Shown here one piece after another: positions 1 to 19,656 of a stretch of DNA of 64,000 nucleotides. This DNA comes from Lucifuga dentata (Eukaryota; Chordata; Actinopteri; Ophidiiformes; Bythitidae). The notes under the pieces are model-generated. The model saw only the letters and a program-made list of their open reading frames with translations. It had not been told where the DNA came from and did not search any database. How positions within the stretch are numbered: the first letter of the stretch is position 1; each line of letters starts with the position of its first letter. The stretch spans positions 17,930-81,929 of the forward strand of contig VXCM01002067.1 of NCBI GenBank assembly GCA_014773175.1, written 5' to 3'. The position numbers and the translations under genes are program-made.

Positions 1-589
1 GTTACTTCCACAAAACATAAAATAGTATTTTAGTTCTCCTGCTATTTTGTCAAATCCCCTTATCTTTCAAAATCAGATGCTCAGGTGATACTCCTGAAAA
101 TGTACCTGAAGATTCAATGTCTCGCCTGTTAACCCTTATGCATGATTGAGAAGGGATGGTTAATTTCTCAGTAAAGGCCATCTTTTCTCCTGGGACTATA
201 TTCCCTGGTGGAGACATATATTTTCTTTATGCAGCCTCATGTTGCACCAGTTAAATTAAGCAAGTTCGACAAAAAACTTCATAGAAGTCATGTTCGCTGT
301 GATGATTATGTATCTCAAGCATCTTTCAAGTCTCTACGAGTTGATTTTAACAGCGTACTGGAATGAACTGAAACCAATGGCAGTCTGGAAGGTAGGAAAA
401 ACAATTNGATTTTAACAGCGTACTGGAATGAACTGAAACCAATGGCAGTCTGGAAGGTAGGAAAAACAATTCTAATATTTAACCACTGCAGTGATATATG
501 TTTTGAAAAATGGTTGGCAGTAATGTAATGTGTATCCAAGTAATATTTATTGGGCGCAAATCTGCAACATAATCTGTATGATTCTTTAA
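1..589 (-). mobile_element. TTAA-type MITE, copy H (reverse orientation, left end cut by the window)
   Basis: Reads as the reverse complement of the element family described at 8131-8748. Recognisable blocks include a stretch ending in ATTCCCTGG near 205 and the reverse of the TTTCAGTTCATT block near 365. It ends at TTAA 586-589. It is closest to copy G (61238-61740), sharing the ATAAGGGGATTT variant, so G and H appear to form a sub-family. It contains an artefactual 64-bp duplication (343-406 and 408-471) around an N at 407. It lies in tspan7 intron 3. Confidence 0.7.
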
Positions 590-1016
590 AATCAGTCATA
601 AACTAATGTTATTCTTTTCCCAATTATAAGTATCATGATTATGGAGCAAAAACAACATGGGATATGCCAACTCAATGCGAAAATATAAAGTACATTTCAC
701 CATGTTGATTTGGAAGCACCAGCAGTAAACAGAGACAAAAATAAGAATTAAATTTATGAATCATCAAATCAAGATGACAGCATATAGCAGAAATAGCACA
801 AAATAAACACAAAAAGCAGTTACACACATGAATAAAAAATATAATACAAGCAGAGGAAAATAGCTTCAAACAAGAATCAATGACAATATAGAGGTCGTGA
901 ACATTTTTGCTGTATATAAGTGAGTCCTTGATGCAGATGAACTCATTATAAGGGGTTGGATGCTCAAAAAAACTGACAACCACTGGTTTAAGTTAGCTTG
1001 TGAAGGACAGACTGAC

Positions 1017-1197
1017 CTCATGGCGAAAGACAAATCCAGAAATCCCAGCCACTAACTCGGCGAGGAAGACCAGCGACAGGAACATGGCATACTACAAAGA
1101 GAGAGAGAGAGAGAGAGGAAGGTAGAAGGATCAGGGAGCTTTGCATATTTGCATGGAAACCCTCTCGCTTACAGCGAATATGCATCATTTACCTATT

Positions 1198-1240
<43 letters not shown>

Positions 1241-4200
1241 CAACTTACCACAATTAACCAAGCAAAGTGACCTGCAGCATCTATTGAATTTCTGATGCCT
1301 CTCCGCCAGATAGAGGTCAACCATTATTGCCCTTATCATGTGACCCAAAGCTAATTAATCAGCTTCTACAACAACCAATCAGCTTCTCACCAGCTTCAGC
1401 ATCCATGGACTGCCTCTGCAGGTGGCAAAGCATCCAAACAGGCCGAAAACAATGATGACGGTTCCGGTGCCGATGAGGACGTATGGGGCATTGGTGGAGT
1501 TATCAGCTATCAGAGAGATGTAGGGGCCCAGCATCAACTTCCCCCATACTCCTACCGCCAGCAGGATAGCTCCTGTTATCTAATAGGCAGGGAGGAGAGA
1601 TAGGGAGAGAAGGAGGTAACACAAAAACAAGAAAAAGAATCAAAGCAGGCCTTTATCTATCCAATTCTGCAATATTACAATGGCTGTGTTTTTATGGAGC
1701 TAGCAAGGAAGAGGAGGAGGAGGAAGAGGAGGAGGAGGAGAAAGAAGATCAAGGTGGAACAAGAAAGGAGAGCAATTAAGAGTATGGAAGAGAGGAGGAG
1801 GAGGAGGAGGAGGAGACAGGAGACAGAATACAGAATTTTATCTGGAGTATGGGATGACAATCACCTGCTTTATGAATATGTGCATTTTCACACGCAGGCA
1901 GAAAGAGAGAGAAAGCAGGGGACAAATCAAAGAAGCTCTTTGATCTGGGGTGAGATGCGTTTTCCTGTTGCACCTCTCTTAGCATTTCAAATGAAGGCTG
2001 CCGATAAAAGAGCGTGTTGTGCGAGGCAGCTGAAGCAGCATGCGTCTCAGCTGGATATGTCTTGCTGAGATTGGAAAGAAAGTGGCGCTTGGAACGGCTG
2101 CTGATGATCTGCCTCTAGCGTGGGCCAACTCATCATCCTAACCTCCTTCCTTCCAAAGAGCGCCTGCTCACCGTCCTGCTGCCAGGGAGCAACGAGTACA
2201 AAATGTCTCTGTGCTCCCTGAAAACCTTTAAACCTGCTGAGAAGCACACACGGCTTCAGAAAAACAGAGCTTTTATTGCATCCAAAGCTACAGCTTCGGA
2301 TTTGATTTCTGTCTTTAAGCAAAATGTCTCTCACAGCTGTAAGTGAAAAACGAGGCGTTAATCTTTCAACATGTAGAAATGTCAATATCAACTCAAAACT
2401 AGCCTCTGCAGGTCTATGACTTTGTTAATGGATAATCGTTTACACCTTGCTCTCTTGGAAAATGAGCAAAGGTCAGATCTGTAGATGCTGCTTGTTCTTT
2501 GATTACAGTTCTTAAGCAAAGCTATCAGGAGTCCTTTTGGTCTTGTATACAGCAGTTTGAGAACTTCTTGAAGGCTATTATTAAATTATTAAAAGGCTAT
2601 TAATAAATGACTGGACTTTATCATGGCTCATGTCAACAACAACCCACATACATGGATTTCCTTACCGAAATTATTGCAAACAAGAAAAAAATGGGTTTCA
2701 GCTGTGGGTTAAAGGTTCCGAGATAACACTGCTATGGATGGCGTACTGAAGAATAAAATAATGTAATATAGTAGCTATGATCTAAAACCATAGTTGCACT
2801 GGTTAACTATAAGATGTTATGTTTTCATCAGCATCTGACTTTCAGCTCTATATCTACAAAGACAACTGAAGATTTCAATGAAACTCTGTAGAGACGTGGG
2901 AAGAGATGATAAGATTTTGAAGCAGATCTAGATCAGGATTCAGATATAATAATTTCTTTTCATTGCAAGATCGGACATATGTTGACATTTCTGCCTGTTT
3001 CTTGAAAACTAACACAATGATCTTTATGCAAAAAATTAGGCATATGTATCTTGTGATGGATTGTCAACAGGTGCAGTTTAGTCCAGATCCAGATACAGAT
3101 CAGGCTCTGACAGGTTAAAATATGCGCTTAGACAGAGGCCACACAAGGCTAAAGACATTCATTGATTTAGTGGTAAAAAACAGATTTGACATATTTTCAA
3201 CAGTTATGGCTATAGATCCAGAAGAAAATGATATCCACAATATTGCTATGCAATGAATCGATGAAACGATAAATAATTTGTTTTGCACATCTGATTTCAA
3301 GGTAATGATAGTAAAAGTCTGGCTTTTATTGGCTAAAAAAAAAGAAGAAGAAAAAAAAGAAAAATCAGATGCCTGATGGGCCTTGGATATAGATGTGATT
3401 TCTGTTATGTAAGCAAAACCTCAATCTGCAAAAATTATTGACCACATATGGTGCAGTTAGGATATTAAAAAAAAATATGTGGAGGGCAGAGCACAGCACA
3501 GCATGTAGAGAACAAACTGCTTGAGAACTGACTCATTAGATTCTCTGTTTAAACACTCCTTAGTGCATTAATCAAGAGGCTCTGATTGGATCTGCAGCGT
3601 CCTCATCTTTCTGTTGCTCTGAACTTCTCAGTGTGTTTACACGAGGATTTATAGAAGTGTTTTCAAATACGGTTCTAATTTGTCACGCACTGGTTTGCAT
3701 CTTATGTAAATATGACTCATGTATATGTGCTATTCTAATCCTGTCTCCATCTTTCATTACAAAAGCGCTCAGGTAGTACTGAGGATGAAATGTTGAAATG
3801 TTTGTCTAAGGCCTGTTGCATTTTTCATTCTCAGTCACAGGTTTGCATGCAGAGAATTCAAAGAGCCTGGACAGGGCCAGTGAAGCATCACCGGAGANTC
3901 ACAGGTTTGCATGCAGAGAATTCAAAGAGCCTGGACAGGGCCAGTGAAGCATCACCGGAGAATCCTGTGTATATTTGTACACAACACGTGCCTGATGCAG
4001 TATTCTCTTCACCTTTCTTAGATAGATTTTACATTTTTTTAAACATACTTTTTTACATAGATCCTAATTTTGTGTACCAGCATGTATTAGGTATTTTTTT
4101 TTTTTTTTTTNTTTTTTTTTTTTTTTTTTGCACTCACATGGATTTATACAGATTTATTTTTAGTTCTTAATTTCTGTCTCAGACATTTTTTTTTGTTGCA

Positions 4201-7200
4201 CATTTTTACATAGCCTGTCTTCTTAAAGGAACCTACCATCCATTTTGCATGTTTGACACTAATATATTCAATTTTCATACACGTAACAGTACTGACAATC
4301 ATTTCGCAAAGCTACTTGAATGGTAGATTTAATTTTTTTTCCTACCTTCCAGACCTCCATTGGTTTCAGTTCATTCTAATACGCTATTAAAATCAACTTG
4401 TTGATACTTGAAACATTCTTGGGATAGGTAATCCATCATCATAAATAAGACATGTATTCAAGTTTTTTTTTTATTTTTTTTTTATTTTTGTTTTTTTTGA
4501 AGTTTTGTGATTTTAGCATTTAAGTGCAATAAAAAATACGCAGAGTATGTCTCCACTGGGGAATATAGTCCCAAAAGACGACCTGCATTTATTGAAAAAT
4601 TTAAACAACTGTGACTTCATAATTTTGCATAACTATTAGCAGGCAAAACATGGATTTTTAAGGTGGGCGTATTGTTTGCATATTAAATTTTGAAAGATTA
4701 AGAGGTTTTGCAAAATATCAGCAAAGCTGAAATACGGAAATATTTTATCCTTTGGGAAATGGTTGTCAGCAACCTTACATGTATGAAAATTGAATATATT
4801 AAGCTCAAACATGCAAAATAGATAGTATGGTCCTTTAATATCTCCTACTTGTTATCAATCTGCAAGAGTTCCATTGCATTTGTATTTCTGTATCTGTGCA
4901 AATGTAAATAAAGCCTCTTGAATCTGGATGAAAACCATAATAATAAGTACCCAATAAGTTATTTACTGTTTGGTTTGTCTTTTGCATGATGGGCAGTGTG
5001 ACGGTTTTCCTTCTCGTTTTGATCCCTGCTTTCTGCAAGCTTTGTGAGAGACGGGTTTGTTTGATGATGACGGTGATGTACGTGTTTACGACTTGTTTAT
5101 GTGAATACATCAGTAACAAAATGTGTCCCCCCTCAAAGAGAGGCTGTTGCTGCAGCCTAAAAATGATCAGCTTGTCAGCTCTTAAATGTTCATTTTAAAG
5201 CCAACAGGGAAATCAAGCCTTAGGAGCAAGGACGACTCATCTAGACTTGGTCTCTGTCGCTGAATTCCAAACAGGCCTCTTTCTCCTCCCTCTCAACCCG
5301 AAGAGGCATGATGAAGAGTTTACACGCCTCTTCATGTAACCTTGCCTGGACCCCCCACCCTCCCTGCATGTTTTGTTTGAAATTCCACACCATGCCGGCC
5401 ACCATGGTTACAGCACAGACTTTAATACAGGTCACCACCACCACCACCACCCCCTCTTCTCTCTTCCTGTGGCCCAGTAAAGAAACATAAGATGCGATGA
5501 AAAAGGACGTGAAAATACAGCAGCGAGAACATAACACCAGCCTGCGTGACATTTACACCTGTGGGTCGCTGACACAGCCGTTCACACTTAAGACATTATT
5601 TGCCACCATAAGCCGACGATGGTGAAACTGACATCGAAAACAGTTCTCTCACTTGTCACACTGTGCTAAAGCTCCAACCTCCTTCACCCCCCCANCCCCA
5701 GACACGAGAAAAGCCGCAGAGCTGCTGTGAGCCCGCAGTCACCCGTGTAATGAAATCTGATGCTTGGATGTAAGGGAGCACTAGGAGACGTTCCCATCGT
5801 GACTAAATATAAAAGTTCACATCTGACACACCAACACATGGCTGTGAGAGGGAAAACGTGGAAGCATGAAAGTGAACACAGATCGTAACTGAAACACCCA
5901 TTTCAGTTCTGTACTTTTTTTTCCTGCAATTTTAGACGTTGATTTAGGTTTTTATTCCAAGCCGAGAAGTGGGATTTACTCTAGTTTCCAGTTTCTAGAG
6001 TTGAATCTGAATGTTTGGGAGGCAGAAGCAGCACTCATCTGGTCCTAAAGTCATTATGGACAGATTTCTTCCACTTATTAGATAATGGAAACCCTTATCT
6101 GACTGCATTAGAAGTCATAATTAATGGATGAGACATAACTCACAAATTCTGTATATTGACATGGTTAAAACCATGTTAAATTGATAATCAGGCAGTAATG
6201 TGCTCAGTTTGGTTTTGTTTGGTAACAGATTCACACTGTTGAGACTGCAATGAGGTTGAATATTTTTCAATTGAATATTTGAAGACTCAACTGGTAACCT
6301 GGTAATATAAATAAAGAGTAATCAAATGACGGATGGTAATCAAGGAATAAACCACTTTTCAATTGCATTTAAATGTGTAAAAATCTCAACCACATCTTTG
6401 GACTAACAACTGACAGTTCATAACATTTTTTCCATTATTCCAAACAGTGTTAGTTACAGTGAAAAAGCTGATATATTTTTCAAATTAGAGCTGTTTGACA
6501 ATATTGTCCAGTATTGTAGCTTTAATTAAAATTACAACAAGGCTTTTCAGATATAGACTTTAGCAACAATCATAAATGCATATAATGTATACATGCATAT
6601 GTACTCTCATACGGACTTATCAGTTTATTTGGTACATCTCCACCTAAACAAATCAATATCTATCACACACAATGTATCAAAGGGCTTTATGGTTCTGACC
6701 CAGCTCAGGCTCTCAATGCAGACAAGGAAAAAACTCCCACAAAACCTTAGCATCTAAGGAAAAATGGAAGAATGGCCAGATGTGCAACAACAGTCCCAGG
6801 AGAGGAAGCGAAGAGACAGAAACAAAGATGCCAAACAATATCAGAACCGACCCTGATCCGGTGAGAGGCCCACAAAGATGTTTCATGCTACACCAGTGGG
6901 AGGAGGGACTCTGTGTGTTACGTGGGTTAGGAGTGAAGATGAAGTTCACTTATGTTTTATTGTCCTTTATATGATGATTTAAGGGCTGTGCTTCACAAAA
7001 TGTTCTCAAGCAAGACAAATTTCATTTGGCTGATGATTATGAAAGGCTTGAATTATGTTTTAGGAAGGGAGTCTTTGCTGCAGACGTTTTGTGTAAAGTT
7101 TGGGAAAGAAGACAAAGTACTGTTTATGTTGTAGAGTTTACATAATAACTTCACTTTTTTGATACAATTTTGGATGTTCTCACTGTACAGTACATTTGGG

Positions 7201-9367
7201 ACAGTCAGACAGAGTGTGTTTGGTGTCTCATAAATAAATCTATGTGGGCTGGGCACTTTGTGTATATAACACATATAAAAATTAATCCATCAATCAATTG
7301 TCAATCTAAAACCTAATTATAATAAGATAATAGAATCTAATACAACAGCTCTAGAATAAATAAATCCTTATAATGTTCTGCTGTGTGTCAAAGAGGTGTG
7401 AATTATATTGGTATATAATAATATATTATATACCAATAAATAATATATATATATATATATATACAGTATATATTTGTATAGGTACTGTAGTGGTGGTTTT
7501 ATATTAGACATATTATATTAAGAGCTTTTTCTAAATTCTTACGTAATGTTTATATAGAAAATATTGTAAAGATCTATCCAATACAACACCACTGACTGTA
7601 GCATCAAAAATTAGCATATAGCATATATAGCTGAACCAATCAAATCTGAACACAGGCTTCACTTATAATATTCAGTATTTCTCTACTGAGTATAATGGTT
7701 ACTCAGAATATTCCTACACTATGTTAACCCACCCAATAATGAGTTATACCTTGTAAATCCTACCCCTGTAATAGCTGGGCACCAATAGAATTGCTGAGAT
7801 GTCTGTATTGTACCTTATGAAATGTATTAGTGTATGGACTATTAATGGAGTACGGCTGCTTTAAGAACCTACAGTAATGACCCCAAAATGTATGTGGTCC
7901 AAAAAAATCATCAACATTGATATAAAATTCTAATGTATGAATGTGGACAAAATATTGGCAACAGTACAACACCACCACTGACTGGCCTAAAATATAAAAT
8001 CCTAAATATGGCCTAAAATATCAACCATATTGAGCCAACCAAAGATAGACTTCACAAAAACAATATACATTTATCTAGGCCTGCTGTATTAGATTGCATT
8101 CATAATATTCTGATTTCTAAGGATATTCCCTTAAAGGACCATATCACATTTTACATGTTTGAGGCTAATACATTCAATTTTCATACACATTACGTTACTG
8201 GCAATCATTTCCCAAAGCATACTACTGGAACGGAGAATTAAAGATTTTTTTCCCCCCAACCTTCCAGACCGCCATTGGTTTCAGTTTATTTGCTATAAAA
8301 TTGACTTGTTGATATTTCAAACATTCTTGGGAGAGATAATCCATCATCACGAACAAGATGTAATCAGGTTTTTTTTTTTCAGAGTTATGTAATTTTAGTA
8401 TATAAGCGCAATAAAAAGCATGGAGTGAATGTATGCCTCCACTGGGGAATGTAGTCCCAAAACAAGACCTGCGTTTATCGAAAAACTTAAAGGACCGTGA
8501 CTTCATAAGGCTGCGTAACTATTAGCAGGCGAAACATCGATTTTTAAGGTGGGTGTATCNTGACTTCATAAGGCTGCGTAACTATTAGCAGGCGAAACAT
8601 CGATTTTTAAGGTGGGTGTATCACTGTAATATTTGATTTTGAAAGATTAAAAGATTTTGCAAAATATCAGGAAATGATAGTAAGGGAACATATATGAAAA
8701 TTGAATATATTAGGCTCAAACATGTAAAATGGTGGTATGCTCCTTTAAACTGTTAGCCCACGTGAGTTCGTTTTACTTGATGTCTTAATAATCCTATGGG
8801 ACCAATAGAATTGCTGAGGTTTTTGTACAGTACCATCAAATGTATTAAGTTATTCGAGCATAGAGAATATTAAGGGAATATCCCTTTAAAACCCACAGTA
8901 ACGATTTCGGAGTGTATCCGGTCCTCGGTGAGGCTTTAAATGTAGGGTTTTGCATAAATCAGGCCTTCGGTGTGATAACGGTGTTAACATCCCTCCACCG
9001 CACACATTGACAACAACCACGATGCTACGTGCGCCGCGCTGACGCCCAACAGCCTCCACGAGCACGATTCTTCATCTAAAGCCCGTCTCATCACCACCAA
9101 CACGACAAACGCACGTTAAAACCGCAAATCAGGCTCATCGCGTTGGATCTTAAGAGTCATTTCCACATAAAAAACACCACGATTCCGTCGACGATGCTGT
9201 GCCGTGCACCCCTTCAATTCATCACGCACGACGGAAAAGCGGCCGGAATAAAGGCTGTGTGGTTATTTCCACATGGCTGCGGATAGAAAATGAGCACATA
9301 CCCAAAAGACGAAGGAGTAGACGATGAGGAGGGTTTTCAGGCAGGTGATGACCGGTTTGGTCTCCAT
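1017..9367 (-). CDS. tspan7: Tetraspanin-7 (5' part: coding exons 1-3; gene continues off the left edge)
   Basis: Four-pass membrane protein of the tetraspanin family, which organises membrane microdomains with integrins and other receptors. Three coding exons are visible on the minus strand: 9302-9367 (22 aa, beginning METKPVITCLKTLL), 1391-1579 (63 aa) and 1017-1091 (25 aa). Each has AG/GT splice sites, and the three join in phase 0 to give 110 residues. The protein matches human TSPAN7 almost residue for residue, including ILLAVGVWGKL, the NSTNAPYVLIGTGT segment, the FGLFGCFATCRGSPWMLKL motif with its conserved cysteines, and YAMFLSLVFLAELVAGISG. These cover transmembrane segments 1-3 and the small extracellular loop. 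The start was chosen by homology. The frame stays open upstream to an ATG at 9478, but those residues do not resemble the family. The large extracellular loop and TM4 exons lie outside the window. Intron 1 is about 7.7 kb. Confidence 0.95.
1098..1238. repeat. Simple repeats: (GA)n at 1098-1118 and (CA)n at 1199-1238
   Basis: Two microsatellites in tspan7 intron 2. The GA tract starts about 7 bp upstream of exon 3, so on the transcribed strand it is a TC-rich polypyrimidine tract directly before the acceptor. Confidence 0.9.
3835..3961. other. Assembly artefact: 63-bp duplication flanking N at 3898
   Basis: Bases 3835-3897 and 3899-3961 are identical and separated by a single N. The same pattern recurs elsewhere in the window, which indicates two contig ends joined without merging their overlap. 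Confidence 0.85.
4223..4838 (+). mobile_element. TTAA-type MITE, copy A
   Basis: Begins TTAAAGGA and ends TCCTTTAA. The terminal arms are inverted repeats of each other, with TTTTGCATGTTTGA at the left mirrored as TCAAACATGCAAAA at the right. The interior shares the CCTACCTTCCAGA, TTTCAGTTCATTC and TCTCCACTGGGGAATA blocks with the other copies. No open frame spans it, so it is non-autonomous. Confidence 0.85.
7408..7463. repeat. AT palindrome followed by (AT)n microsatellite
   Basis: TTGGTATATAATAAT is followed by its near-perfect inverse ending ATATACCAA (about 7408-7436), then an AT dinucleotide run. It is probably replication-slippage DNA with no coding content. Confidence 0.7.
8131..8748 (+). 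mobile_element. TTAA-type MITE, copy B
   Basis: A full-length member bounded by TTAAAGGACCATAT at the left and TGCTCCTTTAA at the right, with terminal inverted repeats of roughly 80-90 bp. The TTAA at each end fits a TTAA target-site duplication, as made by piggyBac- or Kolobok-type transposases; I cannot decide which. Its length is inflated by a duplicated 62-bp block (8498-8559 and 8561-8622) around N 8560, an assembly artefact. Confidence 0.85.
9000..9301 (-). promoter_or_regulatory. CpG-rich start of tspan7 intron 1
   Basis: The roughly 300 bp just inside intron 1 are rich in CG dinucleotides compared with the AT-rich surroundings. The richness continues across exon 1 to about 9500, so together they look like a CpG-island promoter region. 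No TATA box or start site could be fixed. This is inferred from base composition and position only. Confidence 0.4.
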
Positions 9368-10822
9368 TCTGAAGCGTACACACACAGTGATAATAATAAC
9401 GGTAACGGAGAAACGGCTCTGCAAAGTGTCGCGTTGCAACCGCGCGCTGACGCACCCACGCAGCGTCACCGGCACCACGCATCAGCCCACAGCAGAGCTT
9501 TCAGTGATTCTAATCGAGAATATATTTAGTGTCTGCTGAATGTTATGGAGAGTAATAATCATATGGAGCATTAATACTGATAATGTTTAGTAAAATAATT
9601 AATAAGCTACGAGAAGAGTTCTGTTACCATAATAGATATTTATGAATTAAAAAAAAATAATAGTAAAATACAAGTAATATACAGGTTGATTTTTATTTTA
9701 TTTTATTTTTTTGCAGATGCACTTTGCTCTTATATTCAAATTGGGACAGTTTCTCTCAAATAACAGTGAAGCTAAAATTCTCATTTTCTACAAACTCTCT
9801 GGGATCATCTGATGCTTTTTAGCCTACATTACAGTGGTTCTCAGACTGTAGTATGTGTACCTTTGGATGGCTCTTGAAGCGCCCCCTGGTGGCATACCAG
9901 GGAATCAAAACAAGTGAAATCTGTGGAAACACTGCTATCGTGGCAAATTATTCACAAATAAAATGGTCTTCATTAATCATTTTAAAATGTTTGATTATTA
10001 TTCTCTTAAGACATTTACTGTGGTGTTTGCTCAGAGGTGGTGCTTAGCTCATAAAGTTTTACAATGCCTGCTATAATCATAACGCACCAGAATGGTCAAT
10101 AGTAGTGACAGGTTTTATAATAAATTATAAATATCATTATTGCAGTATTTTGTTAGGAACTCTGACTGTAACATTTTTTCATTGGTCTCCAGATTATAAT
10201 TAATTTTAACATTGGTTATTTGACCTGCGACACATAATTTCTAACAGTCAAATACCACATGATACTGTGTAGTGATCACTTCTAAAGAAATGCCTTCAGT
10301 AAAATGAAACACAGACATCGGTAATGACAAATGTGAATCTTGACTTAAATAGACCAGACTATGCCAAATGCTGAAACATATTTCATAGTTGAAATCGATT
10401 CGTGCTCTCTAGCTGATTTGCATTTTGGCATTTTGGTTATCTGTCAGGCAAATTACATATCAGACTTGACCTTTAGGTTTTTTCAGTGAAAAAATGAGGG
10501 AAGTGTTTTGCTTCCATAACAGTTCAAATTCTTTTTTTTTTAATGTGACCAATTGATTACAAGAGATTTCACCTCACTGCAAGCAGGTCATATGAAGACT
10601 GCTTGGCCAAAATGTCATAAGCATGATAGTATATTTCAAAAGTCGTCTCAGTTGATTTACTCAATATATATATTAAAAATGCAAGTGTTTCAGTGCCGCA
10701 GACAGAAACAATAATGTAAGACAGTGTGCATCTTATAACATCCAGAACATGAACAATGACATTCATGAATAGTGGAAGAAGCACAACTGATGTTGTCCAC
10801 AATCCATATCACCACTCTTGCT

Positions 10823-10880
10823 CATCCATCCATCTATCCATCCATTTTCTAAACCCATTTCTCCTGTTGAGAGTCATGNG
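10823..10880. repeat. CATCCATCCATTTTCT-type retroelement tail
   Basis: The CATCCATC..CCATTTTCT motif is the characteristic end of widespread fish non-LTR elements and their SINE derivatives. Only the tail is recognisable here. An N occurs at 10879. Confidence 0.5.
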
Positions 10881-11032
10881 GGACACAAGAACTGACTGGT
10901 TTCGATTATTTGCAAAGTTTACCAAAGTACACTGTTAAATGCTTGATTTCGGTTTCCAACATTGCTTCTAAAGAACAATCACAGATCTAAGTGTGGTCAG
11001 TGATGTACAGTCTCAAAGTGCTGTTGTGGGCA

Positions 11033-11059
11033 GTGTGTGTGTGTGTGTGTGTGTGTGTG
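11033..11059. repeat. (GT)n microsatellite
   Basis: An uninterrupted GT dinucleotide run in intergenic DNA upstream of tspan7. Confidence 0.9.
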
Positions 11060-11103
11060 ATGTGTATTCAGCCATAGTATCAACTGGAGTTTGCTTATCT
11101 GCT

Positions 11104-11194
11104 CACCACAACGACTGCAAACTGTAGTTTGCAGTCATTGTGGTGCACCTATGGATAAAACATCAGTTGCACCTATGGATAAAACATCCACAAA
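11104..11194. repeat. 42-bp palindrome plus a 24-bp tandem duplication
   Basis: Bases 11104-11145 fold into a hairpin with arms of about 20 bp (CACCACAACGACTGCAAACT and its inverse) and a single mismatch. It is followed at once by two direct copies of a unit containing GCACCTATGGATAAAACATC. Confidence 0.8.
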
Positions 11195-12497
11195 TGTGTA
11201 TGATTGCTTTTAGTGTGTGTCCATGGTTGGACTGTCAAGGCTCTTAGTAGAATGTAACTGTCATTAGGAAGCTGCAGCAGAGAGAGCATCATCATCATCA
11301 TCATCTGCACATCGAGCTGAGGCTCAAACAGTATTTTATGTTGATATCAGAGGTTTAATATTTCTATCAAAATACAAAATAAAAGCATTACAGGATAAAA
11401 GTTCTGTTGGAATTACATGAGTTTTAAGCCATTATTTGTGTCATGCTTGACATCATACATTTACATTGCCAAAGTAAAGGGCTTTACCTAAGCAAATGAA
11501 AATAAAACATCCACAGACAATGGAAATTAGCCAATAGTCAGGTTCCACTTCATCCACCATAAGGAAGTCCTGTGGTCTGCTGAAAGTCAGGAACATAGAC
11601 TGTCAAGTACCTTCTTATTCTCTTTGCTTAGTTTACTGATGTAATAGATGCTAAAACCAAATTCATCAAGTCAGAATTCATTCACAGTTTCATATTCACA
11701 GCAGAAGGATGACTCTCACGCCCCATCTGGTTTTCTTCTGTCCAACAGTTTCCAGACAAATCTGTTTTAATTCTTCACAATCGGCCACGTAAAGCCTGAC
11801 CTGAAGTTCACAGAGACTTACGATTCTCCGCAAAGAAACGACGAGAGCTGCAAAAGAACAACGAGGGGCCCACGTTTGTGGCATTTTTTCCCCCATATAA
11901 CTTCAACTGTAAAAATAAAAATTAAAACCAATAAACATTCAATTAGTCGCTAAATGTCACAGACATTGCGGCTGAGGACACAATTAAGCCATTGCTACAT
12001 AACTGACAATAAGAAACACACGTTGCCCTGTTTGGGTTTGTTCAGTAGTAAGTCAGCATGTGAGCTCCTGGAGGGAATACAATAAAAGTGCTCAAACATA
12101 CAGTACATTCAGATAAGTTTGACTTGCATATAGTCCCTGGTCAACCTGCATTACAGTACTTCTCATCCTAAATTTTACCAATATGAGGGGACTTTCATAT
12201 TTAATGATAAAATCTGAGTCAAGGTTATCAATAAAGATACTGGCTCAGGTCAGTCAGATGAGAGAATCTGAATGGACAATCTCATCAAAAGCAAGAACAA
12301 GGGCAGCAGCTGTGAACAAGAAAGAGGCCACAGACTACTTTCATTCTAATCAGAAGCACCAGCATTCTGATCTAAACTTTACTTCCTGTATCATATCCAT
12401 CGCCAATGTCCTGGTTCACATGAGACCTGCCTACGTGCTGTTGCATGCGCACACACTCACACACACTGGTCCCACTGGCCCTACATGATACCCGTTT

Positions 12498-19656
<7,159 letters not shown>

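Larger units (their letters stand above)
1580..9301. other. tspan7 intron 1 (non-coding)
   Basis: I see no convincing exon here. It contains a purine-rich GAG/AGG tract (about 1700-1815), an assembly duplication with N at 3898, a T-homopolymer interrupted by N at 4111, two MITE copies (4223-4838 and 8131-8748), an AT palindrome (about 7408-7436) and an AT microsatellite near 7441-7463. Short open frames here, such as the Arg/Lys-rich one at 1694-2068, are low-complexity by-products. Confidence 0.7.
9368..12497. other. Intergenic region between tspan7 and katnal1
   Basis: No coding exon recognised. It contains the tspan7 upstream region (to about 9600), a LINE/SINE-tail-like CATCCATCC run at 10823-10852, a (GT)n microsatellite, a 42-bp palindrome at 11104-11145, and presumably the katnal1 3'UTR at its right side. 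No clear poly(A) signal for katnal1 was identified. Confidence 0.6.

Noticed and set aside
1694..2068. 124-aa Arg/Lys-rich open frame on the plus strand
   Set aside because: It is a translation of a GAG/AGG purine tract inside tspan7 intron 1, with no family resemblance.
9263..9478. N-terminally extended tspan7 start at ATG 9478
   Set aside because: The extra 37 residues are hydrophilic and unlike any tetraspanin. The ATG at 9367 gives the conserved METKPVITC start.
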